A DNA stretch of 64,000 nucleotides, taken from the NCBI RefSeq assembly GCF_033242365.1, contig NZ_BTHK01000014.1, positions 8,894-72,893 on the forward strand, read 5' to 3'. The notes beneath the pieces were generated by a model, which saw only the letters and a list, made by a program, of their open reading frames with translations, was not told the DNA's origin and did no database searches. The DNA is from Lachnoanaerobaculum sanguinis. Its GTDB lineage: Bacteria > Bacillota > Clostridia > Lachnospirales > Lachnospiraceae. Within the stretch, counting starts at the first letter, position 1, and each line of letters opens with the position of its first letter. This document shows, one piece after another, positions 26,037 to 34,012 of this stretch. A program made the translations under genes and the position numbers.

Positions 26037-27113
26037 CTATTTTAAAGAAGCAGCATAATTATTCTCTCTTACAATCTCTTTTTTCTTTGCAAAAACCAGA
26101 TGTCTTTGCACAAAGTATGATACTGTAAATAAAACCACTTCTGTTATTATCTTAGCCAAATATGCATTTATATTTAATGCCTCTACCATTCCTCGAAGAA
26201 TCAAAGTATTCATTGCAAATATAAGTGCTGCCAGTCCCAAATATGAGATATATTCTACAGCAAAATTTTTCTCATCTTTTTTATTATTTTTAAAAACAAA
26301 CTTTTTATTTACAAAAAAGTTGAAGTGTAGTGATATAATGCGGGCAATCGCATTTGAAAGTATTATGCTTCCTGAAAGCAAAAAGCATATTGTGTAAAGT
26401 AAAAAATCTATAATAAAGGATAAAATAGAACTGCCGCAAAACTTGATGATCTGACTGTATATTCTTGCAGAGTCTTTTATAGTATCAAAGTGACTTTCTT
26501 CATTGTCATTGATATATATCGTTTCAATTGTGTATTCTTTCATCCTTATACCTTTTCTTGCAAAATGAAGCAACATATTCATCTCATACTCATATCTCTC
26601 TCCTTTTATTTGTAGCAGCTCCGGAATCAAACTTTTATGAAATGCCCTTATTCCGGTTTGAGTATCTTCAATATTTACGCCTGTAGAAATAGAAAATATC
26701 TTTTTGGTTATATAATTTCCTATTCTTGATCTGAGAGGGGAATCCTTTGACTGTTCTCTTGATCCAAGTATTAGGCTGTCTTCACTTTCCATTGATTTAT
26801 CAAGCAGGTATAATGCATCCTTTAATGAATGCTGTCCGTCTGCGTCCAAAGTTATTACTACAAAATCATCCTCTATTTTATTTAAATAAGACAGACCTTC
26901 TTTTAGAGCTGCTCCCTTTCCCTGATTTACATAAAAGTGAATGACCTTTGCTCTGCTGTTCTTTTCCAGTTGTGAAAAGAGGGGAAGATATTCTTCCCCT
27001 GAACCATCATTCACCACTACTACCTCTATTCCCCTTGCTTCAATGGACTGCACAAAATATATCAAATTTTCATTTGGCTTATATGCCGGTATTAGGGCAA
27101 ATTTTCTTTTCAT
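26037..27113 (-). CDS. Glycosyltransferase family 2 fused to GtrA domain
   Basis: 358 aa. The GT2 domain (1-215) shows LIPAYKPNENLI, VVVVNDGSG, the metal site in ITLDADGQHS, the LGSREQSKDSPLRSR stretch and DTQTGIRAFHKS, typical of dolichol-phosphate-mannose-synthase-like enzymes. The GtrA domain (about 228-345) has four helices and FFVNKKFVFKNNKKDEKNF. Such fusions couple loading of a sugar onto undecaprenyl phosphate with its transfer across the membrane. The start codon overlaps the stop of the upstream lipoprotein by one base, and the glycosidase gene follows after 15 bases: one operon. Confidence 0.9.
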   Translation of the reverse strand: MKRKFALIPAYKPNENLIYFVQSIEARGIEVVVVNDGSGEEYLPLFSQLEKNSRAKVIHFYVNQGKGAALKEGLSYLNKIEDDFVVITLDADGQHSLKDALYLLDKSMESEDSLILGSREQSKDSPLRSRIGNYITKKIFSISTGVNIEDTQTGIRAFHKSLIPELLQIKGERYEYEMNMLLHFARKGIRMKEYTIETIYINDNEESHFDTIKDSARIYSQIIKFCGSSILSFIIDFLLYTICFLLSGSIILSNAIARIISLHFNFFVNKKFVFKNNKKDEKNFAVEYISYLGLAALIFAMNTLILRGMVEALNINAYLAKIITEVVLFTVSYFVQRHLVFAKKKEIVRENNYAASLK

Positions 27114-28900
27114 TACTTCTCATTTCCGGATGTATCTCCTGTCTTTTGATTGCTTTTTTGCTTATTCTTTTTCTTCTTAGAATCAGTTTTATTTTTACTG
27201 CTCTGATTGTTTTCATTCTGTGGCGGCTGACCCATTGGTGGCTGACCTTGATTATTTCCCTGACCTCTTCCCTGGAAGTTGCCATTTGGTCCTCCCTGCG
27301 GCGGCTGGCCCTGTGGTGGTTGTCCCTGGTTATTTCCCTGACCTCTTCCCTGGAAGTTTCCATTCATTTCAGGTGGCTGACCTTGTGGTGGTTGGCCCTG
27401 GCCATTTCCTCCTCTTCCTTGGAAGTTTCCATTCATCTCAGGTGGTTGACCTTGTGGTCGCTGACCATTTCCGCCCATTCCACCCTGTGGTGGCTGGCCA
27501 AAGTTTCCTCCCTGTGAATTTCCTGCAGTAACAGAACCCTCACTATTTCCTACACTTACCTTATAGTTTTTTCCACTTTCAATCTCGGCACTGCTGTATA
27601 AAACTGCATTATAGCTCTGTGTCTGATCTGCAGATGTGAAAATCTCCTTTCCGGATTCATCGCTTACCTTAATAGTAGCTCCGGCAGCGGCACTGCTGTC
27701 CAGGTAGTAGATAATACTTGACTGGGTTGAATTATTTCCGTTAAATCCCTGGAACATTCCGGAATTACCTGTTGCAAGTATGCTTCCACCTGTAATAGTA
27801 CCTGTTCCGTCATAATCAATCGGTGCATTCCCACCATCTGAAGGTCCGTCTACAACTATATTTCCACCGGAAATATTTAGATCTCCATTGGAATCTATAC
27901 CGTCACCGCCGGGAATAATCTTTATATCTCCACCTGAAATATTTATAGCATAGCTGACTTGTGATCCGTCTGTTGAATCTCCGGCTGCATTTATACCGTC
28001 ATCACTTGAGTTTACCAGTATATTTCCACCTTCAATATTTACTGTAATTCCTTCAAGACCTTCATTTGAAGCCGCTATATTTATTTTTCCGTCTTTAACA
28101 GTCAAAGTATTATCAGCATGCAATGCATCATCACCTGCATTTATATTTAACTCTCCATTTTCAAATGTAACATCACCCTTGGAATGTAGTGCATCCTCTA
28201 CAGTAGTGATATCAAAATTTCCATTCTTTACAACAAGTGTTTTCTTACCGTTAAGTCCATGATGTGAAGCAGTAATACTGTAGTTTCCGCTTTCTACATT
28301 CAAATTTGATTTTGAATGTATAGCATCCTCATATCCACCTTCCACTGTAAGCTTACCTGATCCTGTTAAGTTTATATCTCCTTCGCTGTAAACAGCCGCA
28401 TCATAAGCATTATTTTCACTTGTTGAATTCTCATCCTGAGTATTTGCAGCTCTCATATCGCTTATCTTATTATCACTTCCATCAACCAAGTTGATATTTA
28501 TATTTCCGCTCTTTCCGACTATTGGTGCATCTGAAGAATTTGATATTGTAAAGTTATCAAGATTTAAGTTTACATCTCCGTCTGCATCTACAACTATCTG
28601 TCCTTCATCAAGCTTCCCGCTTAATCGATATGTTCCGGCCTTACTTATTGTAATGACCTTTCCCTCACTGCTTGCTCCGTCTCCGTTTATTGAAACTGTA
28701 TTATTATCAATACTTATACTTGTTTCATTTCCCTGAGTTTTTTGAGTTTTATTACTGTTTACATTTGCACTTACAGTTGCTGCACTTGCATCCTGTGATG
28801 CATTGCATGCTCCTAAGCTAAGCATCAGTCCCATTCCCATCAATGAAAATGCAATATTTTTATTAATCTTCTTATTCTTATCTGTTATCTCTCTTTTCAT
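27113..28900 (-). CDS. Surface lipoprotein with Cthe_2159-like beta-helix and Gly/Gln/Pro tail
   Basis: 595 aa. Lipoprotein signal with lipobox LGAC (about residue 33). Residues about 60-430 are repeated strand segments such as NLNVESGNYSITASHHGLNG and TVKDGKINIAASNEGLEGIT with regular Asn/Gly/Asp turns, as in PF14262 carbohydrate-binding beta-helix proteins (Cthe_2159 family). Residues about 460-565 are low-complexity blocks of GQPPQGQPPEMNGNFQGRG type, and a Lys/Asn-rich end follows. It should sit on the outer face of the membrane and bind polysaccharide. It heads the operon with the GT2-GtrA fusion and glycosidase. Confidence 0.85.
   Translation of the reverse strand: MKREITDKNKKINKNIAFSLMGMGLMLSLGACNASQDASAATVSANVNSNKTQKTQGNETSISIDNNTVSINGDGASSEGKVITISKAGTYRLSGKLDEGQIVVDADGDVNLNLDNFTISNSSDAPIVGKSGNININLVDGSDNKISDMRAANTQDENSTSENNAYDAAVYSEGDINLTGSGKLTVEGGYEDAIHSKSNLNVESGNYSITASHHGLNGKKTLVVKNGNFDITTVEDALHSKGDVTFENGELNINAGDDALHADNTLTVKDGKINIAASNEGLEGITVNIEGGNILVNSSDDGINAAGDSTDGSQVSYAINISGGDIKIIPGGDGIDSNGDLNISGGNIVVDGPSDGGNAPIDYDGTGTITGGSILATGNSGMFQGFNGNNSTQSSIIYYLDSSAAAGATIKVSDESGKEIFTSADQTQSYNAVLYSSAEIESGKNYKVSVGNSEGSVTAGNSQGGNFGQPPQGGMGGNGQRPQGQPPEMNGNFQGRGGNGQGQPPQGQPPEMNGNFQGRGQGNNQGQPPQGQPPQGGPNGNFQGRGQGNNQGQPPMGQPPQNENNQSSKNKTDSKKKKNKQKSNQKTGDTSGNEK
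27195..27515. repeat. Imperfect tandem repeats coding the GQPP-rich tail
   Basis: Purine-rich on the coding strand, this stretch carries repeated units of about 45-80 bp encoding GQPPQGQPP and NGNFQGRG blocks. The composition makes several other frames open for hundreds of bases, none of which looks like a gene. Such tracts vary in copy number by slippage. Confidence 0.8.
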
Positions 28901-29021
28901 AAGCTCCTCATTTCTCTTATATTCAAATTATTTTTAAAGGAATGTTTTCCTTTCATGCCCTAAGAATACACGAGTAAACTGAAATGAAGCTGAAAAAAAC
29001 AGGCTAATTTGTGAAGAATAT

Positions 29022-29064
29022 GTGAAAAAAAGCCTTACAAACAAGTTTAACTTGAATGTAAGGC
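29022..29064 (-). terminator. Terminator of the isochorismatase-cyclase operon
   Basis: Read leftward: AGCCTTACATTCAAGTT, short loop, AACTTGTTTGTAAGGCT, then a run of seven T. It begins 11 bases after the cyclase stop codon. Confidence 0.88.
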
Positions 29065-29074
29065 TTTCTGATAC

Positions 29075-29719
29075 CTACTCAAACCATGCAACCGCTCTTA
29101 TAGGTGAACCGTCACAGTTTTCAATTTTTAAAGGAAAACAACTAAACCAAAATAAATCGTCTCCACACTTCTCAAGATTTGTAAGATTTTCTATATTGAT
29201 GATATCACAGTTTTCGAAAAGCTTTTTATGTCTTGTAAGATTTTCATCTGCAATGGGATCCAGTCCTATTACATCAAAACCTATTCCCTTATAATTTCCT
29301 TTCAAAATATAACCCATCACTTCATTATCAATGCATGGATAATCTCCAAAGTAATCTTCAGTTCCCCATCTCTTGTCCCAGCCAAGATTAAAAAGTAAAA
29401 AGTCTGCCCTGTCTATTTTATCACCATACAACTGCAAATTCTTCATAGTAATAGCTTCTCCCTCTTTTAACATTCTGCAATCTATCACTATGGCTTTTCC
29501 GATAAACTGATCTATCGGAAATTCGTCTAAAGTCTTCTTACCTTCATAAAGATGTACAGGAGGATCCATATGTGTTCCTGTATGAGTATACATTTGAAGA
29601 AAAGTTTCTTTAAAACCATTTTTCTCATATGTGTTTGCAGGAGTGAGCTTTGGTGTATCTGTACCGGGATATACAGGCATGGTTTCATTTATTGTATGTG
29701 TTAAATCTATTACTCTCAT
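29075..29719 (-). CDS. Cyclase / kynurenine formamidase-like metal hydrolase
   Basis: 214 aa. The family motif HxGTHxDxPxH is present as HTGTHMDPPVHLY near residue 46, supplying the metal ligands. Other matches are a start IDLTHTINETMPVYPGTD, DFLLFNLGWDKRWG and a C-terminal ENCDGSPIRAVAWFE. The fold (PF04199) hydrolyses amides or cyclises substrates; members include kynurenine formamidase and isatin hydrolase, so the precise reaction is open. It starts 8 bases after the isochorismatase-family gene, and the two share a transcript. Confidence 0.87.
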   Translation of the reverse strand: MRVIDLTHTINETMPVYPGTDTPKLTPANTYEKNGFKETFLQMYTHTGTHMDPPVHLYEGKKTLDEFPIDQFIGKAIVIDCRMLKEGEAITMKNLQLYGDKIDRADFLLFNLGWDKRWGTEDYFGDYPCIDNEVMGYILKGNYKGIGFDVIGLDPIADENLTRHKKLFENCDIINIENLTNLEKCGDDLFWFSCFPLKIENCDGSPIRAVAWFE

Positions 29720-29727
29720 TTATAAAA

Positions 29728-30249
29728 CTATTTTATCTCCACTTGACAGCTTCTCAATGTTTCGATTGCGGCATTATGTTTTTCAACACTAACTCCCGCA
29801 CAGCAATTTGAATCAACACTGATTTTCACCTCCGGCAGGAATGCTTTAATTAATAGTGCATTTGATACAACACATATATCGGTGCAAAGTCCTACCAACT
29901 CTATTTCAATATCTTCCTTTTTTGATATCTCAAGCATCTTATTTGCCAGATCAACACTTCCGAAACTCGGTTTTTTAAAGATGTTTTCCGGATCAATAAG
30001 CTTTGATATATCCGGATGCAACTCCCAACCATTAGTATCTTCTATACAGTGCTCTACCGGAAGATTTTTACCTTCCTGACTTTGAAGATAACTGTACTTA
30101 TGAGTATCCATAGTCGCAAATACATCTTCTTTTTTGTACTCCTTGATTTTATCTGTTACACCTTTTACAATAGCCTCCGCTTCCTTTGTTCCAAGGCTCC
30201 CGTCAATAAAATCATTTTGCATATCTATAACAATCAATACCTTTCTCAT
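29728..30249 (-). CDS. Isochorismatase-family cysteine hydrolase, nicotinamidase-like
   Basis: 173 aa. The catalytic triad is visible: aspartate in VIDMQNDF (D9), the lysine in KKPSFGSVD region and the cysteine in GLCTDICVVSNAL. The DTHKYSYLQSQEGKNLPVEH stretch carries the candidate metal or substrate aspartate and histidines of the nicotinamidase group. Nicotinamidase converts nicotinamide to nicotinate for NAD salvage; other family members act on carbamoyl compounds or isochorismate. The short length and GLCTDICV favour a nicotinamidase-like enzyme. It heads a two-gene operon with the cyclase-type hydrolase. Confidence 0.87.
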   Translation of the reverse strand: MRKVLIVIDMQNDFIDGSLGTKEAEAIVKGVTDKIKEYKKEDVFATMDTHKYSYLQSQEGKNLPVEHCIEDTNGWELHPDISKLIDPENIFKKPSFGSVDLANKMLEISKKEDIEIELVGLCTDICVVSNALLIKAFLPEVKISVDSNCCAGVSVEKHNAAIETLRSCQVEIK

Positions 30250-30466
30250 ATAACCTCCACTGTAATATTTTATTTAAATTCCTAACACAGCTCTTTTGTC
30301 TTTCGTATTATAACACATGTCTTTATTGACATTAAACCTAAAAATACAAACCTGTAATAACCATTGTACTATGAGTATCTTGATAAATTGTTGATAAATT
30401 GTTAAGATTTTGATATAATTGTCGTCAGTGATACTTCACAATTTTTATTTTTTGGAGGAACGAAAA

Positions 30467-30913
30467 GTGAGAACATTTTTGACAATACTTATTGTCATAC
30501 TCGTTATATTACTTGTCGCCTTAGTTGCACTATACTTCTTCGGAAGAAAAATGGAGACAAAACAAGTAGAATCCCAGGCCGCTATGGAAGCTGCCAAACA
30601 AACTGTTTCTATGCTTATTATAGATAAAAAGAAACTGAAGATAAAAGAATCAGGTTTGCCGAAAATTGTTTATGAGCAAACCCCATGGTACCTAAAATGG
30701 TCTAAAGTGCCTATTGTAAAAGCAAAGGTAGGTCCGAAGATCATGACATTGATGGCAGATGAAAAGGTATTTGCATCTATACCGCTAAAGACGGAAGTAA
30801 AAGCGGTAGTAAGCGGTATTTACATCTCAGATATAAAGAGTGTAAAGGGCGGTAAAATCGTAAAAGCCGAGCCTAAGAAAAAAGGCTTTTTTGCAAAACT
30901 TTTCAAAAAATAA
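30467..30913 (+). CDS. Conserved single-helix anchored protein
   Basis: 148 aa from a GTG at 30467, chosen because GGAGG lies 8 bases upstream; longer in-frame starts lack one. One N-terminal helix (VRTFLTILIVILVILLVALV) is followed by a short coiled segment and a basic soluble domain: MLIIDKKKLKIKESGLPKIV, PIVKAKVGPKIMTLMADEKV, KTEVKAVVSGIYISDIKSV and a Lys-rich tail. I recall similar proteins throughout Lachnospiraceae, with no known function. It is monocistronic on the plus strand with a strong terminator. Confidence 0.75.
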   Translation: MRTFLTILIVILVILLVALVALYFFGRKMETKQVESQAAMEAAKQTVSMLIIDKKKLKIKESGLPKIVYEQTPWYLKWSKVPIVKAKVGPKIMTLMADEKVFASIPLKTEVKAVVSGIYISDIKSVKGGKIVKAEPKKKGFFAKLFKK

Positions 30914-30923
30914 TAAAATGCAG

Positions 30924-30962
30924 ATGTCCCCGCTAATCCTAAGATTAGGGGGACATTTTTTA
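30924..30962. terminator. Terminator between converging genes
   Basis: ATGTCCCC…CTAATC, loop, GATTAG…GGGGACAT followed by TTTTTT on the plus strand. It ends the plus-strand gene at 30913 and overlaps the stop of the TIR gene; the reverse side has a weaker U tract. Confidence 0.88.
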
Positions 30963-33900
30963 TTTGGTAGTCAAACCGATTTGTATCTTTTCATCCTCAG
31001 TAAGTATTCTTCCCGAAAGAATACTGTCTATCTCATTAGCTACCTCTTCTTCATTAAGTATCTTGTACACTGTTGACTCGATATATTGGTTGTTTTTTCC
31101 GGCATTGAAATCATAATCGGCATAATAATTTTGATCTACAGCTATCATCTTACCGTCAGAAGAAATATGTCCGTTTACAGCATATTCTTTCAATGTGGAG
31201 TTAAGAGCCATCTTGAGTCTTCCTGTTGAAAAATCCACTACATAGCATTTTCTTTCAGTATCATTATTTCTGATCATAAGCAATATATCGGCATTTGCAT
31301 TATACAAATTGACATCTTTAAGACTCAGAGGTGTTTGACTGCAGGCCTCATCCATTTCCCATGATTTCAGTCCTGTTTTACTGCTCCAGGTAAATGCCGT
31401 ATTATTTTGTATTCCCTTTGCTCTTATTTCACCTGCACCGTTTTCCACGTATAATACTTCTCCCGGTATATCTTCTATATGTTCACCGGTCTCAAGATTA
31501 TATATCGAGGAAATTCCCGAATATTTGTTTATAACAAATATCTTTGAATCCTCCGACAATTTTATATTTCCTGAACTTTCCTTTATATCACTGTAGCTTT
31601 TTACTTTCTCAAACGAGTCTGTACTATATACATTCAGACCTTCTACAGCGTCAAGTACAAATATCTGCTTTGAATCATTGCTAAATGACAGTATTGAATC
31701 CATTGCATTTATATATATATTGTTGATTGTATCATTTTCAATATCATAAATACTTAATGTAGGCTTTTTATCCGGCGTATCCTTATCTATTCCCAAAACA
31801 GTATAATATCTTCCGTCATTTGATATCTTTTGATCTTTGAAAGTTGCTGCTATTCCATATGTAATATTATTGTTAAAAGGTATTTTTTTACTCGTTTTAC
31901 CGTTATCATCCGATATAAATACATCATTCCCGTCAAACAAAAGCATTTTTGAAGAATCATTTGAATTTGACACTATTCTTGCATGTATGGAATCCGAAGA
32001 GATTCTTGACTTTAAATCTATTATCTTTATTGTCTGACTGTCATGAGAACTTGCCAATACTTTGCTTCCGTCTTTTAAAAATATATATTCTATCGGCAAT
32101 ATTCCGCCATAATTTAAGTTACTGTCAGTTATAGCTCCATCCTTCCATACAGAATAATTTCCGTTTTCCGAAAATCCGACTACAGTATTTGTATTGCTGT
32201 TGTAAGTATAATACTTTAAGTCCTGAATATATATTTTATTAATTGTCTCTCCGGTTTTTCCATCCAGAATATATACAGTATTATTTGATTTTATTGCAAT
32301 TTTATCGCCATTCTCACTTTCATATATTACCTTGGGATCACTAAAGTTAATAGATATCTCCTGATGAAATAATTCCCTGTTATCATATGTAATTTTTATT
32401 AAATCATTCTGGGTATTCAATAAAATACTCTCTCCGTCAGCTGAATAGGCTGCCGTTTTGTACTGTTTATTTTTTATTACTCCCGGTTCCACCGTATTAA
32501 CTGTAAGACTTGGAATAACTTCTATTATACTTCCGTCTGTGAGACTTCTTCTTGTTATCTGATCGTCACTGTCCGGATTTGTAATTATAATTGCCTCACT
32601 TGCGTCACTCTTTATATCGGCATTTTTTATAAGAGAGTCAATTACAAATCCTCCTGTCTGCTTCCAGTCAGCGGTGTCATATAAATAGAAATTGGTAGAG
32701 GTATTATTATTAAATGTAATAAGTGTCAGTTTTGAATCATCTTCTGAAAATCTGACAAGCATAGGTACACCCTCGGTTTCTATCTTTGCCCTTTCTTCAC
32801 CTGTTTCAACATCATATATAATACATGTATTATCAAATGAAAATGATGCCAGATATCTATTGTCATTAGAAAATCTCACCACCTTCACCTGCTGAGTATG
32901 ACCCGGCAAGATTTTTAATACTTCTCCGTTATCTACACTTGCAATTGCCGTATAATTGTTATCAAATCCGTAAGCTACATATTTTTCATCCTTACTTACA
33001 TCCATATATGTAAAGATATTTTTAGTAGATATGGAAGTCAATGTTGAAGCTCCGCTGTGATATATCATACTGTTGAATATCGTATCCTCTTCAGCCTTCA
33101 AAGTATCATAATATTTCATATCAGGTTTTATAGACTTCATAGCTTCCTTCGCCACTAAAACAGCCTTGATAAAATCTCCCTCTTTTGTAAAGTCCTTAGA
33201 CCTTTTCATAAGTATGCTTGCATTTGACTGCACCGCCTCCTGTCTGGCAAGTTCCGCCTTTTGATAAGCATTTGCCATAAACAGACCGAATATCAAAAAT
33301 ACCGCTCCTGCAACAGTAGAGACCGTCATAATTCTTTTGCTTTTTCTCTCCTTATCTCTCTGCTTTAGATCTCCGAAGCTGCAGCCGAGAATTGTTGCCA
33401 TTACTCTGTATTTTTCTGTTTTTAATATGTCTAAAGACTTCTTTGTAAGCTCTTTTAACTTTGCTTTATTGTTATTTTGCAAAGCTTCATAACCCTCAAA
33501 ATCAGCATTTAATGTCTCATCCGGTCTTATATCTGCCGCCAGTATCTCGCTTACAGATTCCTCACCCTTTAACTCTTTTAACGGCAGAGGAAAAGCTTCA
33601 CCCGGTTCACCCTCTATAAGTACAGGTATTATCCTCTCCTCACCGTGCAAACTCTTAAATATCTCTATCTCTCTTTGACACCACTCTGAAAGCGGCGTTC
33701 TCTTTGAACATATAACAATTAAGTATCTGCTTGTTGCAAGCGCTTCTTCTATTGAAGCACTTAAATCCCTTGCGGCAAGCTCCTCTCTGTCACGAAACAC
33801 TCTGAATGTAGGCCTTTTACCGTTTTGATAAAATTCCTTAGGTGCTTTAAATGTCTCTATCAATTGGTGAACCTGTTTAGCTATACTTTGATCAGGCTCC

Positions 33901-34010
33901 ACATGCCTATAGCTTATAAAGGCGTCATACTTATAACTTTTTTCTTTATATTCATTTGCCGCCTTTTGCATTTCATCTACATTTTGCCTGTGATTTTGTT
34001 CTTTTTCCAT
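30960..34010 (-). CDS. TIR-transmembrane-WD40 protein
   Basis: 1016 aa from the ATG at 34010 (GAGAGGAT upstream; a TTG two codons earlier is possible). The TIR domain (about 27-150) has YDAFISYRH, a basic FRVFRDREEL loop and SEWCQREIEIF, whose second glutamate (E114) aligns with the NADase glutamate of SARM1-type TIRs. A charged helical linker (165-225), one membrane helix (about 227-248) and a second coiled segment follow. From about 310 to the end are strand-rich repeats typical of a WD40-like propeller (GHTQQVKVVRFSNDNRYLAS, SFDNTCIIYDVETGEERAKI). The TIR end should be cytoplasmic. It starts 2 nt after the RCK-RyR gene. Related TIR-WD40 proteins occur in Lachnospiraceae; the function of this pair is unknown to me. 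Confidence 0.85.
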   Translation of the reverse strand: MEKEQNHRQNVDEMQKAANEYKEKSYKYDAFISYRHVEPDQSIAKQVHQLIETFKAPKEFYQNGKRPTFRVFRDREELAARDLSASIEEALATSRYLIVICSKRTPLSEWCQREIEIFKSLHGEERIIPVLIEGEPGEAFPLPLKELKGEESVSEILAADIRPDETLNADFEGYEALQNNNKAKLKELTKKSLDILKTEKYRVMATILGCSFGDLKQRDKERKSKRIMTVSTVAGAVFLIFGLFMANAYQKAELARQEAVQSNASILMKRSKDFTKEGDFIKAVLVAKEAMKSIKPDMKYYDTLKAEEDTIFNSMIYHSGASTLTSISTKNIFTYMDVSKDEKYVAYGFDNNYTAIASVDNGEVLKILPGHTQQVKVVRFSNDNRYLASFSFDNTCIIYDVETGEERAKIETEGVPMLVRFSEDDSKLTLITFNNNTSTNFYLYDTADWKQTGGFVIDSLIKNADIKSDASEAIIITNPDSDDQITRRSLTDGSIIEVIPSLTVNTVEPGVIKNKQYKTAAYSADGESILLNTQNDLIKITYDNRELFHQEISINFSDPKVIYESENGDKIAIKSNNTVYILDGKTGETINKIYIQDLKYYTYNSNTNTVVGFSENGNYSVWKDGAITDSNLNYGGILPIEYIFLKDGSKVLASSHDSQTIKIIDLKSRISSDSIHARIVSNSNDSSKMLLFDGNDVFISDDNGKTSKKIPFNNNITYGIAATFKDQKISNDGRYYTVLGIDKDTPDKKPTLSIYDIENDTINNIYINAMDSILSFSNDSKQIFVLDAVEGLNVYSTDSFEKVKSYSDIKESSGNIKLSEDSKIFVINKYSGISSIYNLETGEHIEDIPGEVLYVENGAGEIRAKGIQNNTAFTWSSKTGLKSWEMDEACSQTPLSLKDVNLYNANADILLMIRNNDTERKCYVVDFSTGRLKMALNSTLKEYAVNGHISSDGKMIAVDQNYYADYDFNAGKNNQYIESTVYKILNEEEVANEIDSILSGRILTEDEKIQIGLTTK

Positions 34011-34012
34011 TC

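Noticed and set aside
26948..27531. Long plus-strand frames (up to 189 aa) opposite the GQPP region
   Set aside because: Produced by the low-complexity repeat on the other strand; composition is repetitive Trp/Leu/Pro without a start signal.
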